From DASRDB01 sp035652815 (lineage in GTDB: Bacteria; Chloroflexota; Ktedonobacteria; Ktedonobacterales; Ktedonobacteraceae): a DNA stretch of 64,000 nucleotides. The DNA is taken from contig DASRDB010000012.1 of the NCBI GenBank assembly GCA_035652815.1, positions 186,001 through 250,000 of the forward strand, read 5' to 3'. Shown here one piece after another: positions 44,257 to 52,859 of the stretch (position 1 is the stretch's first letter; the number at the start of each line of letters is the position of its first letter). The notes under the pieces were generated by a model, which worked only from the letters and a program-made list of their open reading frames with translations, ran no database searches and had not been told where the DNA came from. The translations under genes were made by a program, and so were the position numbers.

Positions 44257-44427
44257 ATGGAAACATTTGAGGCAATTCGCACAGTGTTAGCGGTACGCAG
44301 TTTTAAAGATGCACCTGTTTCTAATGATATTGTGCGGGAAATTGTTGAGGCGGCGCATTTGACGGCGAGTAGTCAGAATGGGCAGCCGTGGCATTTTATT
44401 GTGGTGCGGAACATCGCAAGCCGCTGA
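44257..44427 (+). pseudogene. Nitroreductase-family fragment
   Basis: The first 50 codons read as the N-terminus of a nitroreductase: ETFEAIRTVLAVRSFKDAPV, IVREIVEAAHLTASSQN and GQPWHFIVVRN. This is the FMN-binding RS/R start of the family. The frame then breaks and reaches a stop after 56 residues. In another frame KPLSEVAYSEQW-like sequence may continue for a few codons, after which nothing of the remaining ~120 residues is found before a hairpin. A weak AAAGGA lies upstream. It is a decayed gene. Confidence 0.8.
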
Positions 44428-44442
44428 GCGAGGTGGCGTACA

Positions 44443-44489
44443 GCGAACAATGGGGAAACCTTTCGCGTAAAGCTCTCTCCATTGTTCGC
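44443..44489. terminator. Hairpin after nitroreductase fragment
   Basis: GCGAACAATGG pairs perfectly with CCATTGTTCGC across a 25-base loop, just before the end of the minus-strand STAND regulator gene. It may be a terminator or the remnant of the deletion that broke the nitroreductase gene. Confidence 0.55.
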
Positions 44490-44510
44490 GTAGATATGAG
44501 GTAGACTGTC

Positions 44511-47129
44511 TCAGTCAAGCAGGTCTTTTCCCAGTTGATAGGCGAGGTCAATGGCCTGTTCAACGGTGAAGCGTCGGCCTTCTTCCCAGGCGGCTTCGTA
44601 GGCTGGCTCGTCTACCTCGGAGCGGATCTGCTGGCGAATCATCTGTGCCAGCGGGTTGTTGCGCGTCCAGGGATTGAGGCCGATGGCGTCCATTAAGCCA
44701 TCGGCTGCGCCTTGTATTCTGGCGGATTGCAGGCTGGCTGTAGCGGGGTCTGGTTCGCGGCGCAGGCCGATGGCGAGGCTGAGCAGGCACATGCCCGTGG
44801 TCATGTACTGTTTGTGGCCCAGGCTGTAGCACATCTTCATGCTTTTCAATAGACAGCGAATGGCCTCGTCACAATTGCCCTGCACAAGGGAGAGACCGCC
44901 CTGATCTTTCAAGACATCGGCGAGGGCGCTGGTGTCGTTTATGCGCCTAAAAAGTTCGCGGCTCTGAGCGTAATACTCCAACATCTTTTCAAAATCATAG
45001 GTGAAGCCCGCGGTCGCGCCCAGGTAGACAAAGAGTTGGCCGCGCAGCCAGGTGTCCTCTACTCCCGCCAGAACGTCCATTGCTTCGCAGTAGATCTGCT
45101 TCGCCCTTTCATATTCGCCTGAAGCATGGCAGGCCCACCCATAATGAAGCAGCGCGGTCGCTAATCCGCTCGGGTCGTCCAGTTGCCGCCAGATGGCGAT
45201 GCTTGCTTCAGCCAGTTCTATTGCTCGCGGCTGGTCATTTTGCAGGCAGGTGAGGCGTGAGTATTCGCTCAATGCTTTGGCTCGCGCCGCAAGCAGAGTT
45301 TCTCCAGCATCTTCTGGAAGCGGTATTTCCAGAACGGCTCCCAGCCAGTAACGCGCTTCGGTCAGGTGGCCCTGCCACTCCCAGTAGTGCCTGAGGGAAG
45401 AAGCCATGCGCAGGCATAACTCTAGCGCCTGCAAACTATCATTGGAAACGTCTTGAGAGCAAAATGTTTTGCTTCCCGCCACCAGAACACGTTCATTCGC
45501 CGCTTGCAGAGGAAAGCGGCAAAAGACACTCAGGCGCTTTCCCTCTTTCGCTTGTGAAAGCGCCCATTCCAGGGCGGAGCGGAAATTATCGCGGTCGGCT
45601 TCTACTTTTGATAGCCACTCAAGCTGCTGTGGCCCCCTCAAACCTTGCTCGGCGGCTTCTGCTTCTTGTAAATAATAACAGGCATGCCAGTCGCGCAGCA
45701 GTTCATGTTCTCCCCGCCCGGCCAGTTGCTCAAGCGCGTACTCACGCAGGGTTTCTAGCATGCTGAAACGAGCTTCCCCACGAGCTACAGGCATGCTTAC
45801 CAGCAAACTATTGTCCACCAGCTCCTCCAGTATATCTACCGGGGAGCTAAAGGTAGTAGCATGCTTCGAGTCCAGGGTCTTGAACATAGCTTCCACCGCT
45901 TCGAGTGCCCAGCTTCCAGTAAATATTCCCAGGCGGCGAAACCAGGCCTGGGCGACAGGTGAAAGCAAGTCGTAGCTCCAGGCGATGGTGTTGCGTAAGG
46001 TTTGCTGCCTATCTGATAGATTGCTCGCGCCCCGGGTCAGCATAGGCAGTCGGGCCTGGGCCAGTCGCTCTAATAGCTTTTCAGGAGAGAGTATTTTCAT
46101 GCGTGCAGCCGCGAGTTCCAGAGCCAGGGGCAGGCCATCAACCCTGGCGCAGACCTGGGCGATAGTTAGCGCGTCTTTGCTGGTCAATTCAAAGTTCGGC
46201 TCCATTGCGCGGGCGCGCTCAACGAAGAGTTGGACGGCGGCAGAGCGCGAAATTTCGCCCACCTCTTGCGTGCTGAAAAGGTCGGGAACATCCAGAGGAG
46301 ACACGCTAAATTTATGTTCACCAGTCAGGCGCAATACCGAGCGGCTGGTGGTCAGCACTTTGAGGCCGGGAACCTTTTCCAGCAATTCAGCCACGAGAGG
46401 GGCAGCTTCTGCTATCTGCTCAAAATTGTCGAGTACCAACAACAATTGCCTGTCCTTGAGATAATTGATGAGGCATTGAAGCGCGGGTACGTCCGGGGTA
46501 GATTGAATATTTAAGGCTTCCATAATGCTTATCGGCACCAGCGCGGGATCGCGCTGTCCAGCCAGGGAGACAAACCATGCGCCCTGGGCAAATGTATGAA
46601 TCAGCTTCCCTGCTACGTGCTGAGCAAGGCGCGTTTTACCCACGCCGCCCGGGCCAACCAGCGTCACAAGACGCACCTCATCGCTCTTGAACAAACGTTG
46701 GAGCCGTTTCTCCTCCCATTCCCGACCAATGAGCCGCGTGAGTGGCACAGGAAGATTGTGCAGGTGCGTGTAGGTGGGAAAGCTGGAACTGCTGAAAGGC
46801 TGGGCGCGTTTCACAGTCTGAGCGCTAAGTGATAGTGAGTTCCATTCGTCTTCGCTAAAGATCGTTCGCCCGACCTGGACCAGTTCGAGCAGTTGCAGGG
46901 CCTCGTCCTGTGTAGTGATGACCTGCCAGTCCGCTAACGTGGAGATAATAGTTTTGATCTCGCGATGAGTCAGATGGGAGTTCCCCGTACCATTTAGTTT
47001 ACGGCTGAGTACCTTTGGGTGCAAACCCATTGCTTCAGCCAGTTCCATCTGCGTGTATCCGCTGCTGCGCAGGGAACGTTGTACCTGCTGGCTAAATGTT
47101 TCCAACGCATTACGTAACTCATTACTCAC
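44511..47129 (-). CDS. XRE-NB-ARC-TPR (STAND) regulator
   Basis: The 872-residue protein has an N-terminal XRE-type HTH (YTQMELAEAMGLHPKVLSRKL), then a STAND NTPase with Walker A LVGPGGVGKTRLAQ (157-170) and Walker B QLLLVLDNFEQ, the LTTSRSVLRL sensor and GLPLALELAAARMK motif of AfsR/NB-ARC proteins. The C-terminal half has TPR-like helices. Such proteins switch on transcription when a ligand binds the repeat region. It is divergent from a small operon of three genes that may be its target. Confidence 0.9.
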   Translation of the reverse strand: MSNELRNALETFSQQVQRSLRSSGYTQMELAEAMGLHPKVLSRKLNGTGNSHLTHREIKTIISTLADWQVITTQDEALQLLELVQVGRTIFSEDEWNSLSLSAQTVKRAQPFSSSSFPTYTHLHNLPVPLTRLIGREWEEKRLQRLFKSDEVRLVTLVGPGGVGKTRLAQHVAGKLIHTFAQGAWFVSLAGQRDPALVPISIMEALNIQSTPDVPALQCLINYLKDRQLLLVLDNFEQIAEAAPLVAELLEKVPGLKVLTTSRSVLRLTGEHKFSVSPLDVPDLFSTQEVGEISRSAAVQLFVERARAMEPNFELTSKDALTIAQVCARVDGLPLALELAAARMKILSPEKLLERLAQARLPMLTRGASNLSDRQQTLRNTIAWSYDLLSPVAQAWFRRLGIFTGSWALEAVEAMFKTLDSKHATTFSSPVDILEELVDNSLLVSMPVARGEARFSMLETLREYALEQLAGRGEHELLRDWHACYYLQEAEAAEQGLRGPQQLEWLSKVEADRDNFRSALEWALSQAKEGKRLSVFCRFPLQAANERVLVAGSKTFCSQDVSNDSLQALELCLRMASSLRHYWEWQGHLTEARYWLGAVLEIPLPEDAGETLLAARAKALSEYSRLTCLQNDQPRAIELAEASIAIWRQLDDPSGLATALLHYGWACHASGEYERAKQIYCEAMDVLAGVEDTWLRGQLFVYLGATAGFTYDFEKMLEYYAQSRELFRRINDTSALADVLKDQGGLSLVQGNCDEAIRCLLKSMKMCYSLGHKQYMTTGMCLLSLAIGLRREPDPATASLQSARIQGAADGLMDAIGLNPWTRNNPLAQMIRQQIRSEVDEPAYEAAWEEGRRFTVEQAIDLAYQLGKDLLD

Positions 47130-47260
47130 GTTTGCTCCTCCGGTCCAAAGACAAATAGATAGCGAGTAGATTTTGGGTTACCGGAAACCAGAACAAGGAG
47201 AACCTTTTCAAGTATACTCAAAGCAGAGCAGCAAATCAATAAAAAAGGGGGGAATTCGCA

Positions 47261-47668
47261 ATGTGCAAGCTAGAAATGCATATGCAATGTTATGACAGGT
47301 TTTTTGAAGTTTTACCGACCGAGGTAGAAAGCGCTGAAATCGCTGTAGAAGAGGGAGTAGGGCAGGTTCTACTTGATTTATTTGGCGGGGGAATGGTAGA
47401 TGATGTGACGGTTGATTTTTCATCGAACCTGCGCATGGGCCTGCGCTACTGTTCTATTTCCATATCCGCACAGTGCTTATGCCAGGGCTTCGTCCTTTTT
47501 CCAGACACAAAAGAGCATATGAAGCTTGAAGTGGAAAAAAGCATACGTTGCCTGCTAAAAGAACTATTCGGCTCGGTACATATGGGAAGCGTCCGCCTCA
47601 TACCTTCTTCGTGCGATGAGGACAGTCAATCCGGTTTCTTTAACGGCAAACAAAGGTATTATCACTGA
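47261..47668 (+). CDS. Hypothetical protein, operon with SRPBCC gene
   Basis: I do not recognise this 135-residue protein. It has mixed alpha/beta character, seven cysteines, and no signal or membrane helix. An acidic segment EVESAEIAVEEGVGQVLLD is followed by YCSISISAQCLCQGFVLFP. A run of six G lies before the ATG and gives a strong ribosome site. It is the first of three closely spaced genes divergent from the STAND regulator. Confidence 0.65.
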   Translation: MCKLEMHMQCYDRFFEVLPTEVESAEIAVEEGVGQVLLDLFGGGMVDDVTVDFSSNLRMGLRYCSISISAQCLCQGFVLFPDTKEHMKLEVEKSIRCLLKELFGSVHMGSVRLIPSSCDEDSQSGFFNGKQRYYH

Positions 47669-47694
47669 GCATTGAGGTAGAGAGAGTAGGGACT

Positions 47695-48168
47695 GTGTTG
47701 AATGCATTGAACGAGCGGCAGAGTGTGATCATTAACCTGCCGGTTAAGGATGTTTTTGCTTATGTGTGCGACTTTGCCAATCTGATCGACTGGACAGGCT
47801 GCACAATCGCAGTCAGAAAAACTTCTCTGGGGGAGATGCAGGTAGGCTCAACGATACGGAACACTATCCGTTTTTTGGGAAGATGGATGGATATTACGTT
47901 CGAGATTGTTGAGTTTGAGCCAGCTCGCTGCCTGACCCTCAAAAGCCTTTCTGGCATATCACCCTGTCTCTTCTCCTACCAGTTCGAGCCGCTTGGAGAC
48001 GGAGTGACCCATGTGAGCCTGGAAATGGTCTTGCATATTACCTGCGGAATGTTGGGATTATCAGAAGCCGCGCTCGCCAATGTGACATGCCGACAAATAC
48101 TGCACGACCTGCTGACCTTAAAGGATTTGCTGGAAGCTGGCGTCGTAACAGAACGAAGCAAGATCTGA
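47695..48168 (+). CDS. SRPBCC (START-like/polyketide cyclase) protein
   Basis: This 157-residue protein has the SRPBCC fold: QSVIINLPVKDVFAYVCDFA, LIDWTGCTIAVRKT, VGSTIRNTIRFLGRWMDITF, EFEPARCLTLKS and the long C-terminal helix. The fold has a deep pocket for hydrophobic ligands. It may bind or cyclise a lipid or polyketide-like compound. A GTG start with AGGG nearby is used. It is the middle gene of a three-gene operon. Confidence 0.85.
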   Translation: MLNALNERQSVIINLPVKDVFAYVCDFANLIDWTGCTIAVRKTSLGEMQVGSTIRNTIRFLGRWMDITFEIVEFEPARCLTLKSLSGISPCLFSYQFEPLGDGVTHVSLEMVLHITCGMLGLSEAALANVTCRQILHDLLTLKDLLEAGVVTERSKI

Positions 48169-48223
48169 AGGAGTATCAGAAATGCTGTATAGCCCTATCA
48201 GTATGACGGTAAGGAGGCCCACA

Positions 48224-48652
48224 ATGACCGTTCTGGCTGAAATAGTTGGCTCCGTTGCTCAGGAAAAGGCTATACAGCAAGCTGTAGAAGCTTTCTGCAA
48301 AGCAGCCGACGGGGAGCTTATTGGCCGCCGGGTTAACGAAAAAATCCGGCTTATAGTCCGTCTCCCACAAATGGTAGATATCAGCAAAAATCGCTCCCCT
48401 CTCAATCAGGCACTCAATAAGAGCATCATCGAGTCGTTTCAGTATAGAAACGGCGACCTGGTGCAAATCACCTTTGAACATCCGGTAAACCTTCAAGAGC
48501 AAATGGAGACGTTTCCCCTACGCCCCCACGAGATCTGGTTTCTGGCCCTCGACAATCCATACCAGGTCTATGTCTGCTTGAGCAAACCTCTCATGCTGGC
48601 AAAACAATCAGCATGGCTGCTGGTTCATCCGGTAAAATGGGCCTATGTGTGA
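48224..48652 (+). CDS. Hypothetical protein, end of the SRPBCC operon
   Basis: The 142-residue product has no family I recognise. It has mixed alpha/beta sequence such as EKAIQQAVEAFCKAADGELI, KIRLIVRLPQMVDIS and DLVQITFEHPVNL. The ATG chosen is 6 bases after AAGGAGG; an ATG 42 bases upstream, 8 bases after AAGGAG, is also possible. It follows the SRPBCC gene closely and is followed by a nested palindrome. Confidence 0.65.
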   Translation: MTVLAEIVGSVAQEKAIQQAVEAFCKAADGELIGRRVNEKIRLIVRLPQMVDISKNRSPLNQALNKSIIESFQYRNGDLVQITFEHPVNLQEQMETFPLRPHEIWFLALDNPYQVYVCLSKPLMLAKQSAWLLVHPVKWAYV

Positions 48653-48654
48653 TG

Positions 48655-48781
48655 TAGGGATGGGATGATGAATGTTGACAATTTAGGGGGATATATCCAG
48701 GCATGTCATCCTTCGCTGCGCTCAGGATGACAGGGACGATCATTTCGCCCCTGGTCGTTTACCTTCATCATCCCATCCCTA
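48655..48781. repeat. Nested palindromes including family B half copy
   Basis: An outer dyad with 18-bp arms (TAGGGATGGGATGATGAA) encloses an inner partial family B element (GTCATCC, CGCTGCGCTCA, GGATGAC). It fills the space between the convergent unknown gene and the His-rich gene. Confidence 0.85.
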
Positions 48782-48797
48782 TAGAGAGGCAAAAGGT

Positions 48798-49259
48798 TTA
48801 CGCCTGCTCGACATCGGGGGAAGTGGATGTCCCGGTGCCTTCACTGGTGCTGCCAGGAGTTGGCTGGCCCTGGGACGAACCGCCATAGATCATGTCGGAG
48901 AGTTCCTTGTGCGAGCGTTCGAGAAAGGCACGAAGCTGGTTGAGGCGCTCCTTGTTCTCGAAAGCCCCACGAGCGGCGATCATGAAGAGGCGACCAACTT
49001 CCATGGCCTGAGCGCGCAGGGCAAGAATCTCATCGGGAATGCCCCAGCCACGTCCCGGGCCAAAGCCGAAGAATCCGAATCCGCGCCCAAAGGGTCCGCG
49101 CCAGCCATGACCGTGATGATGGTGGTGATGATGTCCATGACCGAAAGGCCCTCGCGGGCCGGGTCCTTCACCCTGCATCCAGGGAGGCGTCCAACCCTGC
49201 CAGTTTGCCTGCTGCACCTCGGGATCGTTGCCAGAGGTTTCATCAAAATGGTTGAACAT
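48798..49259 (-). CDS. His/Gly-rich protein, possibly metal binding
   Basis: This 153-residue protein has a Trp/Pro/Gly-rich N-terminus, a GHGHHHHHHHGHGW cluster, then Gly/Phe/Arg-rich sequence (RGFGFFGFGPGRGWG). A helical part follows (EILALRAQAMEVGRLFMIAA, RLNQLRAFLERSHKELSDMI) and a Ser/Thr/Pro tail. No signal peptide. In related bacteria such proteins often lie beside PadR regulators; none is adjacent here. The His cluster suggests metal binding. AAAGGAG precedes the ATG. Three CGATATATCG dyads lie just upstream and probably control it. Confidence 0.75.
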   Translation of the reverse strand: MFNHFDETSGNDPEVQQANWQGWTPPWMQGEGPGPRGPFGHGHHHHHHHGHGWRGPFGRGFGFFGFGPGRGWGIPDEILALRAQAMEVGRLFMIAARGAFENKERLNQLRAFLERSHKELSDMIYGGSSQGQPTPGSTSEGTGTSTSPDVEQA

Positions 49260-49296
49260 GCTGTCTTTGCTCCTTTCAGCAAATGAAAATGTTCCT

Positions 49297-49366
49297 GCGA
49301 TATATCGCTTTCACCCGTGTAAACATTGCGATATATCTCTTGCTGTTTTCATTTACGATATATCGT
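49297..49366 (-). promoter_or_regulatory. Three CGATATATCG operator-like sites
   Basis: GCGATATATCGC (49297), GCGATATATC (49328) and ACGATATATCGT (49355) occur in 70 bases, 38-107 bases before the His-rich gene start. Spacings are about 31 and 27 bases, close to three helical turns. The CGATATA core also occurs in the PadR-type operator near 16.65 kb, so a PadR-family protein may bind both. Confidence 0.75.
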
Positions 49367-49431
49367 ATTGAAAGTTGCAAAAATGCGAGGTGATATCCAG
49401 AAATGTCATGCCATGAAAAAAATCCCTCTCT

Positions 49432-49523
49432 CATGTCATCCTGAGCGCAGCGAAGGATCTGCGGCCTTTCGGCACACGCATCGTCGGGCAACCGAGATCC
49501 TTCGCTGCGCTCAGGATGACATG
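49432..49523. repeat. Palindromic repeat, family B copy 4
   Basis: Perfect 29-bp arms (CATGTCATCCTGAGCGCAGC) surround a 34-base loop. It lies between the His-rich gene's promoter region and the end of the second aldo/keto reductase gene. Reading frames through it (HPERSEGS, FAALRMT-type peptides) are artefacts. Confidence 0.92.
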
Positions 49524-49553
49524 GGGTGCGTATCTCCCATATGTTGTCAAAGG

Positions 49554-50423
49554 TCATACGAAGAGGGGTATCATGTGCAGGCGGTCAACCAGTTTTTGCA
49601 TCTCTTCGTCCGTTGGACCGGGTGAATCCGGCTGGAAGCGGCTGGCTGCATCGAGTACTTTAGGGAGCAGGTGTATATCGCCTACGGTGTTCAGGAAAAT
49701 GCCGGGCCGCTTCAACACCCAGTGTACCGCCATGTCGATATCCTGCTGGTTTTCCAGTGGTTCATACCAGGTGTCGCGGGTGTGTTTGCGCCCCAGCCAG
49801 GGCTGGTAGGCGATGGACTTGATGGTTTGTACGGCAACGTTACGCTGCTGGCAGGTCGCAAGCAGGGCATTGAAGTTTTCGGCGTAGTAGGGGTTCTGCA
49901 TGGTGAGATAGTTATAGGGGAGCAGCACCGCGTCAAAGTCGAAGCGTTCCAGGCTGCGGCGGTGTGCGGCGGCAATCTGCAAGCCATGGCCGGTGACGCC
50001 GATAGTCTTAATTAACCCCTGCTGTTTGGCCTCGATGGCGGCATCAAGCGCGCCGCCGGGACTCAGGGCGATATCCCATTCAATGGGGTCGGCGAGACTA
50101 TGCAACTGCCACAGGTCAACATAATCGACGCGCATGCGTTCCAGGGAACGATGCAATTCCTCTTTCGCTTCCCGGGCTGTGCGAGCATCAGCTTTGGTTG
50201 CCAGATAAAATTGAGAGCGATAGCGGGCCAGCCAGGGAGCGATGCGCAATTCGGCATCTCCATAACTTGATGCCACGTCAATATGGTTGACGCCAAATTG
50301 CAGCAACAGCTCCAATGTGCGGTCGGCCTCTTCCTGGCTGACATTGCTGAGGGCGGCGGCTCCAAAGATGGTGCGTGTACTCATATGTCCGGTACGGCCA
50401 AACGATTGTGTCATTATTGGCAT
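49554..50423 (-). CDS. Aldo/keto reductase
   Basis: The 289-residue protein has the AKR tetrad by pattern: Asp49 and Tyr54 (NHIDVASSYGDAELR), Lys77 (YLATKADA) and His108 (DLWQLHSL). It has the insertion pattern of the YdhF/Tas-like subgroup. The ATG is 7-8 bases after AGGAG; a longer reading upstream has no ribosome site. It is a single gene and is divergent from a P450 gene across a 319-base gap in which I see no gene and no clear promoter boxes. Confidence 0.88.
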   Translation of the reverse strand: MPIMTQSFGRTGHMSTRTIFGAAALSNVSQEEADRTLELLLQFGVNHIDVASSYGDAELRIAPWLARYRSQFYLATKADARTAREAKEELHRSLERMRVDYVDLWQLHSLADPIEWDIALSPGGALDAAIEAKQQGLIKTIGVTGHGLQIAAAHRRSLERFDFDAVLLPYNYLTMQNPYYAENFNALLATCQQRNVAVQTIKSIAYQPWLGRKHTRDTWYEPLENQQDIDMAVHWVLKRPGIFLNTVGDIHLLPKVLDAASRFQPDSPGPTDEEMQKLVDRLHMIPLFV

Positions 50424-50742
50424 TTCTCTACTCCTGTGTTTATACCTGGGTACGTTCGATAGACTCACTTTCAGATTATAGCTTTTTCTTTCCATATCCA
50501 TAAAAAATTTATGTAGTTGGAGTGAGCGTCATATTTTTACAGGGAGAGTTGTCGGAAGACACCCACGTTTGTTGCAAAAAATTGATGGACACCCATGTAG
50601 TTGTTTCCTGTCACTATTCCAGTTGAAAAATGATATACTCGAGAGGAAGGTCAGTTCTGGTCGTTGCCGCGATTTGAACAGGAATTTTCTGCTTTCTAAA
50701 CGCGCTACGACCTGGTTCGCTCGAATAGATAGGAGAGTAGCC

Positions 50743-52095
50743 ATGACGCAGGAACGACCAGATACGGAGATCATCTTCGACCCTCGCACCTACGCGCAGG
50801 GTGTTCCCCACGAGGTTTTTGACCGCCTTCGCAAGCAAAGCCCGGTTGTGTGGGTCGAGGAAAAGCCAGTGCTTAACTGGCCTGCAGGGCCGGGATACTG
50901 GGCTGTACTGCGCTACACCGATGTCAAGCAGGTGCTGCGCGACTCTACGCGCTTCTCTTCTCATCTGGGCGGTACGCAAATTCGCGACCCGCGCACGACG
51001 CAAGACCTCGCTTATGTGCAGCAAATGATGCTCAACATGGATCCACCAGATCATACTCGCCTGCGTCGGCTGCTTGCTAAGGCTTTCACCCCGCGAGCAA
51101 CTGCAGCGCTGGAGGCAACAATTCGAGAGCGTGCCCGGCGTATCATCGCCAATGTGGCGGAGCGCGGCGAGGGTGATTTCGTGCATGACATCGGGTCAGA
51201 ACTACCGCTGCTGACGCTGGCCGAGGTTATGGGCGTGCCTGAAAGCGACCGGGCGCTGCTCCACGATTGGGCCAACCGGGTGATCGGATACCTGGACGAA
51301 GACTATGCCGACAGCGATACGCTGGATAAAACTGTAGCAACGCCGATGGCTCTGAAAGCGCACGCAGTACGACCGCGTCCCGATGCACAGGGGCGCATGC
51401 CCGACCCTCGCACGCGTGATGGACTCATTGACCTCTACACGTATGCTCATGAACTGGCGGCCTACAAGCGCCGCCATCCTGGCGAAGATGTGATGTCTAT
51501 TCTGCTTCAGGCTGAAGACGAGGGCGGCAAAATCACCACGGCTGAGTTTGAGAACATGTTCTTTCTTTTTTCTGTTGCTGGCAATGAGACGACGCGCAAT
51601 GGTATTCCAGGCGGCATGTACTGTCTATTGCAGCATCCTGACGAGTACCGGCGCTTGCTCGCGGACCGCTCCCTGCTGCCTTCCGCAGTGGAAGAGATGC
51701 TGCGTTACTGGCCGCCAGTGCTACATTTCCGGCGCACTGCTACGCGCGATTGTGAATTGAGCGGCCAGCACATCCAGGCCGGTCAGAAAGTGGTCGTCTA
51801 TCATGTGTCCGCCAACCGCGACCCTGACGTTTTCCCCGATCCACATCGCTTCGATATAGGACGTTCTCCGAACGAGCATTTGAGCTTCGGCAGTGGCGTA
51901 CATGCCTGTCTGGGCGCTCCGTTGGCTAGAGCGCAGATGCGCGCCATCTTCAGCGAAATTCTTGACCAACTGGACGAACTGGAACTTGCCGGGCCACCTG
52001 TACGCCTGGTCTCAAATTTTCAGCAGGGCCTCAAACGATTACCTGTGCGCTGGAAAAGGCGTACTCGTCCTCGCCTCGACAGAACCTTCGCTTAA
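50743..52095 (+). CDS. Cytochrome P450
   Basis: This 450-residue P450 has the I-helix AGNETTRN, ExxR (EEMLRYWPP) and the haem loop FGSGVHACLGAPLARAQ with thiolate Cys389. Its length and FRRTATRDCEL region resemble the CYP124/125/126-like group that oxidises steroid side chains and long-chain lipids, but this is only a pattern comparison. AGGAGAG precedes the ATG. It is unlike the first P450 in length and sequence. No redox partner is nearby. Confidence 0.92.
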   Translation: MTQERPDTEIIFDPRTYAQGVPHEVFDRLRKQSPVVWVEEKPVLNWPAGPGYWAVLRYTDVKQVLRDSTRFSSHLGGTQIRDPRTTQDLAYVQQMMLNMDPPDHTRLRRLLAKAFTPRATAALEATIRERARRIIANVAERGEGDFVHDIGSELPLLTLAEVMGVPESDRALLHDWANRVIGYLDEDYADSDTLDKTVATPMALKAHAVRPRPDAQGRMPDPRTRDGLIDLYTYAHELAAYKRRHPGEDVMSILLQAEDEGGKITTAEFENMFFLFSVAGNETTRNGIPGGMYCLLQHPDEYRRLLADRSLLPSAVEEMLRYWPPVLHFRRTATRDCELSGQHIQAGQKVVVYHVSANRDPDVFPDPHRFDIGRSPNEHLSFGSGVHACLGAPLARAQMRAIFSEILDQLDELELAGPPVRLVSNFQQGLKRLPVRWKRRTRPRLDRTFA

Positions 52096-52284
52096 AAAGT
52101 GACCTGTTGCCTGACTGCTCAGAATAATATGTGCTGCTCCCTTGCGAAAAGCCCTACCGGGAATAAGGCAGACACACAAACATGTTTTTTCTTTTAGAAA
52201 GCCTTCCTCCTTGCCTATCTTCTTCCAGAAAAGGAAACGTAGCGAGGAAAGCAATATGCCAAGAACATCATTTCAAGGGAGTAA

Positions 52285-52707
52285 ATGCAAACCATGAGTC
52301 AAGTCAGTCGGATAGGGTACAACCAGCGAGTTATTGAGGAATTTCGTGCAAATGGGGGACATGTGGAAGGATGGGCACCTTTAATTCTACTTACTTCTAA
52401 AGGAGCCAAATCGGGCCAACCGCGTGTTCATCCATTGATGGCGGTTCCTTATGGGGAAAATTATATTGCGGTGGCCTCAAAAGGTGGCGCGCCTGAAAAC
52501 CCTCAGTGGTACTACAACCTGGTAGCTCATCCCGATGCTACGGTCGAGAATGGCAAGGAAACGTTTCCGGTAAGAGCGAGATTGCTGAGCGGCGAGGAGC
52601 GAGAACGGGCCTTTGCGCGAGCGGTGGAAGTGTTTCCTAACTATGCCGAATATCAAAAGAAAACAACCCGCCAGATTCCGGTGTTTCTGCTTGAACGCCG
52701 CAAATAA
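52285..52707 (+). CDS. Ddn-like (DUF385) F420/deazaflavin-binding oxidoreductase
   Basis: This 140-residue protein belongs to the deazaflavin-dependent nitroreductase family (DUF385/TIGR00026): PLILLTSKGAKSGQPRVHPL, YIAVASKGGAPENPQWYYNL, HPDATVENG and FPNYAEYQKKTTRQIPVFLL. Members reduce quinones or nitro compounds with F420H2. Two possible starts lie three codons apart after GGGAG. It follows a P450 gene and is ended by a compact hairpin. Confidence 0.9.
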   Translation: MQTMSQVSRIGYNQRVIEEFRANGGHVEGWAPLILLTSKGAKSGQPRVHPLMAVPYGENYIAVASKGGAPENPQWYYNLVAHPDATVENGKETFPVRARLLSGEERERAFARAVEVFPNYAEYQKKTTRQIPVFLLERRK

Positions 52708-52728
52708 CTAAACGGGATGTCTCATAAG

Positions 52729-52762
52729 CAAGGGCGTCTTCGGAACTCCGAAGACGCCCTTG
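52729..52762 (+). terminator. Terminator hairpin, 16-bp arms
   Basis: CAAGGGCGTCTTCGGA and its perfect complement face each other across two bases, so the real loop is a few bases larger. It ends the Ddn-like gene. There is no long T-run. Confidence 0.75.
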
Positions 52763-52859
52763 TGCTACAAAAAAGTCTTCGGTCTAACAACTCTGTTCAA
52801 ATGGACAGCCCATTTCCAATATAAAAATGCTATCCTTTAACCGGAAAGAGAGGTGTAGC

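Noticed and set aside
49276..49625. Reading frames with HPERSEGS and ILRCAQDD-type peptides
   Set aside because: They are translations of the family B palindrome, a known source of spurious proteins.
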